From the NCBI GenBank assembly GCA_002050365.1, contig MWYZ01000053.1, forward strand, positions 1 through 43,955: 43,955 bases of DNA. Direction: 5' to 3'. The stretch comes from Acidobacteria bacterium 28-1. GTDB lineage: Bacteria; Acidobacteriota; Blastocatellia; Pyrinomonadales; Pyrinomonadaceae. Positions 23,583 to 31,074 of this stretch are shown here, one piece after another. Each line of letters opens with the position of its first letter. Within the stretch, counting starts at the first letter, position 1. A model generated the notes under the pieces. It made no database searches, was not told the DNA's origin, and saw only the letters and a program-made list of their open reading frames with translations. The translations under genes and the position numbers were made by a program.

Positions 23583-24749
23583 CTATTTTTTCGGCGTTCC
23601 GAAAACATCAATTTTTTCCGCGCCTTTTGCCGCGTCCGTTACGTTCACGACGATATTTGACCCATTCGGGCAGCGCATATCGGTAAAGCGCGTTTTGTCC
23701 ATCGGAATTTGTTTAGCGTCTGCGCCCGCGCCGCGCATCAAAAATGTTTGCAGCCATTCCGCGCCCGTAACTTCGGCTTTCGTGGGTTGCACGGGCTTGC
23801 CTTCATTGCCGAATTGGTCAATTGCATTGACGCGCTTGAATTGACGCGGCACATTTGGCGCAAAAGTTTTCGCATCAAATTCAACTTGAAAAACTCGTTT
23901 CGGCTGTGGTGTTGCATCGGCGATGACGAGACGGAGTTTTCCGGGTCCGGCGACGATAACCGCCATTTGCACCACATCGCCCGGATACCAGTAAAATTGT
24001 TTTTCGGCAGGCGCGTTGCTCCACGTTTCGTTGCGCCAGAAAGGTCGCCATGTATTACGCCGCTTGCTCATATTTCCCTGTTCGTCTTTAGTAAATCCCC
24101 ACGTAAGTCCCGCGTCAATTTCTTTGTCGCCGGCACGTCCGCCCACATAAACCGAAAAATTATCGAGCGGCTGTTTGTCCTTTTCGCTCAAACGGCTTTC
24201 ATCAACTTTCGGCGTGCCGAGTTTGACGATGCCGACAATGCCCGTCCAAGCGTCAAAGCTCGAAACGGCTTTGCGGTAATACGCACCGGCAAAACAAGGA
24301 ATCAAAGATGCAGGAGCGACCTCACCGTTGGCGTTTTTAACTTCTTTAATTTCGCTTATTTTAACTTCATCGCCGACTTTGAGATTTGCCAGAATCCATT
24401 TTCGTGCCGCGCCGTTGGCACTTAATACAAAGCCGTCTTTACCGACGGAGATTGCGCCCGGGTCGGGTTTGTTTTGAATATAAACCGCACCGGCTCGATC
24501 TTGGATAACGGAAACTTTTCCGCCGACGACATAAACGTCCACGCCATTTTTGAAAGTCGGCTTCTTCCGGTAATAATCGGGCGAGTAAAGAACGATTTCT
24601 TCATCATTGCGCGTGCGGTCTTTACCGGCGACGGCGTGCCTTTGCCCGTTGGGAGCTACAATTTCCGTAGTATTTTGAGCGTTTGCCGCAAAAGCAAAAG
24701 CCAACAAAATAAAAATCAGGACGAATAGTTTGTAAATTTTAGTCAGCAT
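23583..24749 (-). CDS. Exported protein of unknown function
   Basis: A 388-residue protein with a clear signal peptide (MLTKIYKLFVLIFILLAFAF, cleavage near ANA-QN). I do not recognise a family. The mature part has several beta-rich segments (VDVYVVGGKVSVIQDRAGAV, FSVYVGGRAGDKEIDAGLTW) and many Trp/Tyr residues in its middle (NTWRPFWRNETWSN, FYWYPGDVVQM), consistent with carbohydrate or wall binding, which is a guess. It contains a few cysteines and no lipobox. It sits 7 bp downstream of the permease stop and shares its orientation, so it is probably part of the salvage transcript. Confidence 0.72.
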   Translation of the reverse strand: MLTKIYKLFVLIFILLAFAFAANAQNTTEIVAPNGQRHAVAGKDRTRNDEEIVLYSPDYYRKKPTFKNGVDVYVVGGKVSVIQDRAGAVYIQNKPDPGAISVGKDGFVLSANGAARKWILANLKVGDEVKISEIKEVKNANGEVAPASLIPCFAGAYYRKAVSSFDAWTGIVGIVKLGTPKVDESRLSEKDKQPLDNFSVYVGGRAGDKEIDAGLTWGFTKDEQGNMSKRRNTWRPFWRNETWSNAPAEKQFYWYPGDVVQMAVIVAGPGKLRLVIADATPQPKRVFQVEFDAKTFAPNVPRQFKRVNAIDQFGNEGKPVQPTKAEVTGAEWLQTFLMRGAGADAKQIPMDKTRFTDMRCPNGSNIVVNVTDAAKGAEKIDVFGTPKK

Positions 24750-24756
24750 TATTTTA

Positions 24757-26040
24757 TTACCTCAAAAACAAAAATGCGCCAAGAATCAGCCCGCAAAGAG
24801 CGACAATCATCATTGGCAGCAAAGTGGCTTTGGTGATTTCTTCGACGCGAACGCCTGTAAAGTTGGCAACCCAAACGCTGTGCGTGTTGGTCGGGTCGCA
24901 AACGTTTTGCACTTGCGTAACCGACATCATTGCCGCCAATAGCGCAAGGGGCGGTAAAATGCCAAGCGCGAACATTAAGCTATAAACGCCAATACCGACA
25001 CCGAATAAATTAAGCGGTCCGCGATAAAGCGCAAGCGGCGAAAGCAGACCGAAAAATAAAATGTAACCCCAGACGTTTTGAACCGGCAAAGCAATAACAA
25101 TCGGTTTCAACGCGGCTTCGACCGTCGGAAGTTTAAGAGCGTTGAGCAGCATTCCTATACCCATCATCAAAATTGCAGCTGGCGCACCATCTTCGATTCC
25201 GCGAACGAGCGCGGCTGTCAAAGTTTGAATTGCGCGTCTTGGAACGGTTGTAATTAAAGCAAAGACCGCGCCGCCGAGAAAAGCCGGAACTTCTTTCCAG
25301 CCCAAACCGAGATAAAGCACGAGCGGCACAAACGGAGTTAGAAATGAAATCAGCGGCACGCGCTTTTCCGTCGGTATATTTGTTAATTCTTCTTTTGCTG
25401 CCATCGCAAACAGGCTGATTTCGCCTGCGCGTCTGGCGGCAATGATTGAATAAACAACCACCACGACTACCATTATCACCAATAAGCCGAAAGCGAATTT
25501 AGAAACTCCGGCAGGTAGTGCGCCTTCTGGAGCAATCTGCAAAATCTGTCGGTAAAGCGTCCAGAGTGCGATGTTAAAAATAAAACCCGTTGCAAAAGCC
25601 AGAACAAAAAGAACGCTGGCGAGTTTTCGCGGCAACCCCAAACTCATCATAATCGGCAGAACGAGCGTGCCGACCATTATGATTGCGCCCAAGCCTGTCA
25701 AAGTTGTGAATAAAACGGCAGTGGCAATCATTAAAATAAATGCGACAATCAGCGGTTGGTCGCCACCGAATTCTGCCGCGCGTTTGATAATTCCTTCAGC
25801 GATTCCCGTCTGCATCATAATGCGTCCGAGCATTGCGCCGGCAAAAACCGCCACGTATGCGGGCGCGAGTTTTATTACGCCGTCCGAAACGATGTCCTTT
25901 AAAATTCCGTTAAAAGGATGCCCGACAAGCGCGGCAACGACAATCGCCATCAAAGGCACGGCAAGCAACGCGGGCATTTTCCGCGTGAACATCAGCGCGG
26001 CAAAGACGGCAAAAATGGCGAGAATTAAAAAACCGAGCAT
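24757..26040 (-). CDS. Inner-membrane permease of the ion-transporter superfamily
   Basis: A 427-residue protein with about eleven transmembrane helices and short loops. LTGLGAIIMVGTLVLPIMMS and the late CDPTNTHSVWVANFTGVRVE resemble GntP/CitMHS-type secondary carriers, which take up organic acids or sugar acids with protons or sodium. There is no ATP-binding or PTS partner. In this locus it is the only inner-membrane importer, so it is a candidate for uptake of released amino sugar or a peptidoglycan fragment; that is inference. It is separated from the receptor gene by an 82-bp gap filled with a strong heptamer hairpin. Confidence 0.75.
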   Translation of the reverse strand: MLGFLILAIFAVFAALMFTRKMPALLAVPLMAIVVAALVGHPFNGILKDIVSDGVIKLAPAYVAVFAGAMLGRIMMQTGIAEGIIKRAAEFGGDQPLIVAFILMIATAVLFTTLTGLGAIIMVGTLVLPIMMSLGLPRKLASVLFVLAFATGFIFNIALWTLYRQILQIAPEGALPAGVSKFAFGLLVIMVVVVVVYSIIAARRAGEISLFAMAAKEELTNIPTEKRVPLISFLTPFVPLVLYLGLGWKEVPAFLGGAVFALITTVPRRAIQTLTAALVRGIEDGAPAAILMMGIGMLLNALKLPTVEAALKPIVIALPVQNVWGYILFFGLLSPLALYRGPLNLFGVGIGVYSLMFALGILPPLALLAAMMSVTQVQNVCDPTNTHSVWVANFTGVRVEEITKATLLPMMIVALCGLILGAFLFLR

Positions 26041-26045
26041 TTATT

Positions 26046-26117
26046 AAAGGATGAAGGCGGAAGGATGAAGGATGAAAAGGAAAAAGCCTTTACTTCATCC
26101 TTCCGCCTTCATCCTTT
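26046..26117. repeat. Heptamer hairpin between receptor and permease genes
   Basis: AAAGGATGAAGGCGGAAGGA (then TGAAG; arm 26046-26070) is exactly the reverse complement of 26093-26117 over 25 bp, with a 22-base spacer. Units are AAGGATG/AAGGCGG. It occupies nearly the whole intercistronic gap. Confidence 0.9.
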
Positions 26118-26122
26118 ATCCT

Positions 26123-29100
26123 TTAGAAAGTAAATCGTCCGACGAGTTGGATAATTCGCGGGCGGTTGCCTTGCGTCGTGATTATGCCGAAATTGCCTGC
26201 ACCGACTTGGAGGCTGCCCGGCGATCCAAACACAACCATATTAAAAGCGTTTAAGAATTCGGCGCGCAGCTGTAATTTTTGTCTGCCTTCGCCGAATCCG
26301 ACGTTTTTGATAACGGACAAATCCACGTTTTTATAATTATCACGGCGGATGTCGTTGTAAGTTCTGGCGGCACTGCCGAATTCAAAAAGAACGTCGCTCG
26401 GTTGAGAGAAAGCGGCTGAATTGAAGATTGATAAACCTTGACGAACCTGATCGCCGATGTTGCCGGACGTCGGGGCAACACCGGAAATCCGATTTGGACG
26501 CCGCTGCGAGTTGCCGATTGTCGTTAACGTGCTGCCGCCGCCTGGGAAAGCGGTGGCGTTTGTAATTGTCAGCGGCGCGCCTTTTTGGTAAACGGCTGTG
26601 CCGGAAATCTGCCAGCCGCCGAGAATCGCATTGGTCAAACCGTTCCAGTTTTTGCCGATCAATTTACCTTTCCCGATTGGCAATTCGTAAGTCGAACTGA
26701 TGGTAAACCGATGCGGCACGTCCAAAGTCGAGTACGAGTATTCTTCGTCGAAATTAAAAATGTCTTCGGCATTTGTCGGATCCGTAAACGACGCGCCGTT
26801 TCCGACGCCGCCCGTGTCGAGCAATTTTGACCAGGTGTAATTAGCGAGAATTGATAACCCGTCGCTAAAACGTTTTTGAAGATTGACTTGCAAAGCATTG
26901 TAATCGCTCCGACCGATCAGTGGGCGCGACGATGTAACCGTTTGATATTGCGGAAAGCGCCGCAATAATTGGGCGCGCGGAATCGTTGCGCTATTGAGCA
27001 GTGTTCCCGGCACAAGTCCCGCAAACGGATTTGCTATCGCAAACGACAAGAAAGTAGCAACCGATGTACAAGCGGCGGCACCGCAAGTGTTTGGATTGCT
27101 AAAATTTGCGCGGGCATATGCCAGAGCGTCGGGCGAAATTTGATTTAAGTTAATATCACGCGACGGAAGATTTCTGCCGCGGCTGCCGACGTAAGCAATG
27201 TCCAAAACTAAATTTTTTGCAAGCTCCCGTTGAATAACGAGATTATATTGCATGTTGTAAGGATTCGGACGTTCCGGCTCGACCACGCCCGCCAAACTGT
27301 TGCCGAGCTGCGTGTTTGCGCCGCGCGTGTTTCCGGTTGCTCCCTGCAAACCATTTGGAAACGGATTGCTCAGAAACACGGTTGAAGCCGTTACTTGTGC
27401 AGTGTCCAACGGCGTTTGAGATTGGCTGTTCGTAAAGTTCACCCCAACCGCTGTGACGGCTTCGAGCGAAATCGGTAAAAAGAACATTCCGAAGCCGCCG
27501 CGAATCGTAGTTTTGTTGTTTAAGCTGTAAGCAAAGCCGACGCGCGGCGCGAAACGGTCTTTGTTAGTTTTGGTTTGAGGACCTTCCGGAAAGCTCAACA
27601 AACCGTTTAGATTTCTAATGTTCGGATTGAGCGCGGCAACAGACGGGTCGAGATTAGTCAAATTTAACCTACCTTGCAGGGGCGAAGCGGCGTCAAAGTC
27701 AAAGGTCGTGATTTGCTTTTGCGGACTCGCCGTCCCCGTTTCAAAATCCCAGCGCAAACCGAGGTTGAGCGTTAAATTGCGGAAAACTTTCCAATCGTCC
27801 TGAATGTAGCCCGCGCCATAATGGTGATAAATACTTATCGGCGCGACAACTTCCTGCGTAATTCCCGAAGGGATTCCGAGCAGAAATGAAGCGAACGACG
27901 ACCCGGAGGCTTCGGCTGGCGTGGGCGCGGTCAAGGTCGGACCGCGCGTTGCAAGACGGTTGAACGAAAAGCTGCCTGTCGGAGTCAGAAATTGGAAAGG
28001 ATAGAAACGATATAAACGGTATTCCGCGCCGAGCCGAAAGGTGTGCGAACCGCGCAGCCAGGTAACCGAATCCGAAGCATTATGCGTATCGCGCGCCTGG
28101 TCGTTTCCCGAACCGCCAATCTGACTACCCGTAATTTCGCCGGCTAAGGTTGAGCCTTCCGCGCCGCCACCGATAGTAAAAGTAGGAAAGACGAATACCG
28201 GCGCGTTGACGCCTAAGTAAGAAGGAAATCCTAGAGTTCCCGGGTCAAAACCGAAACTTTCAGGGCCTTGAAGCGCCGCCGCCCGCGTGAATCCGTAACG
28301 GAAATTATTAATTACATTTGAGGTCAAATTCAAGACGTGATTAAACGTCGTGTTCACAAACTTGTCCGTCACAATTGCGATTGCCGTCGCCGGAGTTCCG
28401 AAAAAATTCGGCGGCGCGGTTCTTCTTTTTTCATAACTAAAGCGGACAAAAAAGTTTTGCCGTTCGGATACGGTATGGTCAACCCGCGCCGAAAATATAT
28501 CGCGGGTAAAATCAACCGTGTCCGAATAAAGAAAATTGTTGACTAAGCCGGGTTGGTTCGGCAGCGGAAGAAATTGCAAAACCGCCAGCGCAACCGGGTC
28601 TTTGCAGGCTTGCGTCCGCGGTCCCGTAGCCGGGCAAATCGGGAGATTGCTCAAATTATTTCCGGCAAACGCCTGCCTTCTGCTATTAACTAGCGTGCCA
28701 TAGGGATTATAAATCTGCCCAAAAAGCGCAGTCGAGCCGTCGGCATTTGTTACGCCGGTGCGGGGTGCGCCGAGCAGCTCGCCAAAATCGCCGGTGCGCA
28801 TCCTCACTGTCGGGACGGTAAGCGTTCGCGTGAAGGGATTTTTTTCGCGCCGGGCTTCGTAATTTGTGAAGAAAAATGTTTTTTCGAGCTTGTTTATTAC
28901 GTCTCCGCCTTCGCCGAAACCGAGAAAATATATCGGTCCGCCGATGGCGCCGCCGAACTGATGGCGGGAAAGTTGATTAATACGCGCTTGCCGAAGCCGA
29001 TTGCGCTGCCATCCGTTGGCGTTTAAATTTCCGTCTTGAAAATATTCGTAGAGCGCGCCGTGAAATTTTTGCGTTCCCGCCTTTGAGGAAATTGTGACGA

Positions 29101-29854
29101 TGCCGCCGCCCGTGCGTCCGTAATCGGCTGGAGCAACGCCGGAGACGACTTTGAATTCGCGCACCGCATCCTGCGGCGGCGAAATTGTCACACCGTTGAA
29201 ATCGCCGATGGTATTTGTTACGCCGTCGAGCAAAACGTCGTTTGTCGAAGCCCGTCCGCCGTTAACCGCAAAGTTTGAATCGAAAAAATTGCGATTCGTC
29301 GACGAGCCAATCGCGCCGTTCGGATTTCCCAAGGCAACGTTTGTATCAATCGTGCCGGGAACTAAATTGACGAACGAAAAGATATTGCGCTCGACCGAAG
29401 GCAAATCTTCAACCAACTTACTTTCGATGGTAGTTTCCAGATTTGAAGTTTCGGTTTGCAGAAGCGGCGTTTCATCGCCCGCCACCTCAACCGTTACTTG
29501 TCCAGCCGTAACGCCGAGCGTAATGTCAACACTCGCCGTTTGCGCGACTTCAAGTTTGATGTTTTCGCGCGAAACGGAGGCGAACCCAGATTTCTCAATT
29601 GTAATGTTATAGCTTCCCGGTTGTAGAAAAGCGATGGTGTATTGCCCGTCGTCATTTGTCGTCGCGGTTTTGACAAGCCCGGTTTCAATGGAAGCCGCCG
29701 TCACGGTCGCGCCCGGAACGACCGCGCCGGCTGGGTCGGTAATCGTTCCCGAAACGGTCGCTGTAATTTGTTGTGCAAAAGCTGAGCCGGCAAACAAGGC
29801 TAGGCAAAGAAACGTTTCCAACAGCACAATAGATTTTCTTTTCAAGTAATTCAT
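26123..29854 (-). CDS. Oar-like TonB-dependent receptor
   Basis: A 1243-residue outer-membrane receptor of the acidobacterial Oar/TonB-dependent type. The signal peptide ends AGSAFAQ-QI. A carboxypeptidase-regulatory-like domain occupies about residues 30-115 (VSGTITDPAGAVVPGATVTA, DDGQYTIAFLQPGSYNITIE). The plug follows (about 130-265, with VNGGRASTNDVLLDGVTN and GGIVTISSKAGTQKFHGALYEY). The rest is beta-barrel and ends in RIIQLVGRFTF, with the terminal aromatic expected for barrel insertion. It would bind and import large substrates using TonB energy. The start is ATG 29854 with GAGGA about eight bases upstream. It is the first gene of the minus-strand run and faces a GntR regulator with operator-like palindromes between, which predicts amino-sugar control. 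Confidence 0.92.
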   Translation of the reverse strand: MNYLKRKSIVLLETFLCLALFAGSAFAQQITATVSGTITDPAGAVVPGATVTAASIETGLVKTATTNDDGQYTIAFLQPGSYNITIEKSGFASVSRENIKLEVAQTASVDITLGVTAGQVTVEVAGDETPLLQTETSNLETTIESKLVEDLPSVERNIFSFVNLVPGTIDTNVALGNPNGAIGSSTNRNFFDSNFAVNGGRASTNDVLLDGVTNTIGDFNGVTISPPQDAVREFKVVSGVAPADYGRTGGGIVTISSKAGTQKFHGALYEYFQDGNLNANGWQRNRLRQARINQLSRHQFGGAIGGPIYFLGFGEGGDVINKLEKTFFFTNYEARREKNPFTRTLTVPTVRMRTGDFGELLGAPRTGVTNADGSTALFGQIYNPYGTLVNSRRQAFAGNNLSNLPICPATGPRTQACKDPVALAVLQFLPLPNQPGLVNNFLYSDTVDFTRDIFSARVDHTVSERQNFFVRFSYEKRRTAPPNFFGTPATAIAIVTDKFVNTTFNHVLNLTSNVINNFRYGFTRAAALQGPESFGFDPGTLGFPSYLGVNAPVFVFPTFTIGGGAEGSTLAGEITGSQIGGSGNDQARDTHNASDSVTWLRGSHTFRLGAEYRLYRFYPFQFLTPTGSFSFNRLATRGPTLTAPTPAEASGSSFASFLLGIPSGITQEVVAPISIYHHYGAGYIQDDWKVFRNLTLNLGLRWDFETGTASPQKQITTFDFDAASPLQGRLNLTNLDPSVAALNPNIRNLNGLLSFPEGPQTKTNKDRFAPRVGFAYSLNNKTTIRGGFGMFFLPISLEAVTAVGVNFTNSQSQTPLDTAQVTASTVFLSNPFPNGLQGATGNTRGANTQLGNSLAGVVEPERPNPYNMQYNLVIQRELAKNLVLDIAYVGSRGRNLPSRDINLNQISPDALAYARANFSNPNTCGAAACTSVATFLSFAIANPFAGLVPGTLLNSATIPRAQLLRRFPQYQTVTSSRPLIGRSDYNALQVNLQKRFSDGLSILANYTWSKLLDTGGVGNGASFTDPTNAEDIFNFDEEYSYSTLDVPHRFTISSTYELPIGKGKLIGKNWNGLTNAILGGWQISGTAVYQKGAPLTITNATAFPGGGSTLTTIGNSQRRPNRISGVAPTSGNIGDQVRQGLSIFNSAAFSQPSDVLFEFGSAARTYNDIRRDNYKNVDLSVIKNVGFGEGRQKLQLRAEFLNAFNMVVFGSPGSLQVGAGNFGIITTQGNRPRIIQLVGRFTF

Positions 29855-30121
29855 AGCTTTTCCTCAAGATTAAAAATTGTATCAGTCCGTTTTATGTTGA
29901 CCTACAACAAGAAATTATTTTTCGGCAACATGAAACAAGTAATTACTTCGAGTTAAAAAGGTTCGTTAAATTTCCCGTGGCAATCAACGTTTAATTGCGC
30001 TAAAAAGAATGTGAAAAATTTCGTCGTTCAAATAAAAAGATGCTTGGTCTTTTCAGACTCGTATCAAGCACATTTAGATTTGCAAATGAACTAAATTGCT
30101 AAATTTTCTGGAATATCAAAT

Positions 30122-30137
30122 AGTGGACTAGACCACT
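30122..30137. promoter_or_regulatory. NagR/DasR-like operator, receptor side
   Basis: AGTGGACTAGACCACT is a 16-bp near-palindrome with one mismatched pair. It matches the known NagR/DasR-type operator (AGTGGTCTAGACCACT form) at 15 of 16 positions. It lies three bases beyond the candidate -10 of the receptor promoter, so bound repressor would block initiation. Confidence 0.7.
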
Positions 30138-30140
30138 AGC

Positions 30141-30169
30141 TTTTAACAAAAAAGCAACATCAATGTCAA
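30141..30169 (-). promoter_or_regulatory. Candidate promoter of the receptor-led transcript
   Basis: On the minus strand, TTGACA (30169-30164) is followed after 17 bases by TTAAAA (30146-30141). The -35 is perfect and the -10 weak. It predicts a leader of about 270 bases before the receptor ATG. Primary sigma preferences in this phylum are assumed similar. Confidence 0.5.
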
Positions 30170-30226
30170 CCCAAAATCACAAATTGCGACATAAATAATT
30201 TTTGTGATTGATATATGGCAATTTAT

Positions 30227-30256
30227 TTGACACAAATTTGAATATCGTGGTATCAA
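30227..30256 (+). promoter_or_regulatory. Candidate promoter of the GntR regulator
   Basis: TTGACA (30227-30232) is followed by an 18-base spacer and TATCAA (30251-30256). The regulator ATG is at 30296, with no good ribosome site in the short leader. Confidence 0.5.
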
Positions 30257-30261
30257 TCCGC

Positions 30262-30277
30262 TATGGTCTAGTCCGCT
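30262..30277. promoter_or_regulatory. NagR/DasR-like operator, regulator side
   Basis: TATGGTCTAGTCCGCT; its reverse complement AGCGGACTAGACCATA shares GGACTAGACCA with the receptor-side site. It begins five bases after the candidate -10, so it would allow autoregulation. Confidence 0.65.
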
Positions 30278-30295
30278 TTCTTTTAAAATTGAAAA

Positions 30296-31045
30296 ATGGC
30301 ACAAACAATTTTGCGGCGTAATGACGCCACTCCGCTACACTCGCAAATATGCGAAGCGTTGCGGCTTCAAATTCAAACGACCGAGCTGAAAGCCGGCGAA
30401 AATTTTCCGTCCGAGCGCGAATTAGCTGAACTTTACGGTGTCAGCCGGATGACCGTCAGGCAGGCAGTGCAGCGTTTGCGGCAAGACGGATTAATTTATT
30501 ATGAGCGCGGCGTAGGGACTTTTGTCACCAACCCGAAGATTGACGTTCACACGCGAAACCTGAGCGGTTTTTCCGAAGAAATGCTATCGCTCGGATTAAT
30601 GCCAAGCTCGCGGGCCTTGAGATTGAAGCGCGAAATTGCCGACGAGCAGGTAAAACAAGATTTGCATCTGGAAACCGAAGGAGTCGAGGTTTTTCATCTC
30701 GAACGATTGCGGCTTGCCGATGACGAGCCGATGGCGTTTGAAGTAACGTTTCTGCCCGCCGAGCTTTGCCCGAAACTGGACAAAGCGGATTTGACGAAAA
30801 ACTCGTTGTATCAAATTCTGGTGCAAAATTACAATCTGCAAATGCACCACGCAGCGGAAAGTTTGGAAGCGGCGGCGGCGACACCATTCGCGGCTAAACA
30901 ACTCGGCATTAAAACCGACACGCCCGTTTTGGTAGTGCATCGCGTCGTGTTTTCCGAATCAAATCAACCGATTGAATCGGCGCGCACGACATACCGCGCC
31001 GACCGTTACCGCGCCACCTTTTACTTATCGAAAAACGGCAGGTGA
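30296..31045 (+). CDS. GntR-family regulator with UTRA domain, NagR/DasR-like
   Basis: A 249-residue HutC-subfamily GntR regulator. The winged helix is at residues 10-75: LHSQICEALRLQI, then NFPSERELAELYGVSRMTVR as the helix-turn-helix and YERGVGTFV as the wing. The UTRA effector domain is at about 95-240 (FSEEMLSLGLMPSSRALRLK, VFHLERLRLADDEPMAFEV, PIESARTTYRADRYRATFYL), which in NagR/YvoA and DasR binds GlcN-6-P or GlcNAc-6-P and releases DNA. Operator-like palindromes of the NagR/DasR type sit in its own upstream region and facing the receptor gene. Its likely role is repressor of the amino-sugar locus; effector identity is inferred from family and context. Confidence 0.88.
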   Translation: MAQTILRRNDATPLHSQICEALRLQIQTTELKAGENFPSERELAELYGVSRMTVRQAVQRLRQDGLIYYERGVGTFVTNPKIDVHTRNLSGFSEEMLSLGLMPSSRALRLKREIADEQVKQDLHLETEGVEVFHLERLRLADDEPMAFEVTFLPAELCPKLDKADLTKNSLYQILVQNYNLQMHHAAESLEAAAATPFAAKQLGIKTDTPVLVVHRVVFSESNQPIESARTTYRADRYRATFYLSKNGR

Positions 31046-31074
31046 AGCAGCAAAAGCAGCAGAAATTTTCCATT

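Larger units (their letters stand above)
29855..30295. other. Divergent control region, receptor / GntR regulator
   Basis: A 441-bp AT-rich gap without genes. It contains the two operator-like palindromes (about 140 bp apart) and the two mirrored promoter candidates listed separately, plus the long receptor leader from about 29855 to 30130, in which no convincing riboswitch fold was recognised by eye. Confidence 0.6.

Noticed and set aside
29870..30120. Possible riboswitch in the long receptor leader
   Set aside because: The sequence is AT-rich with no recognisable conserved core such as cobalamin, TPP or glmS.
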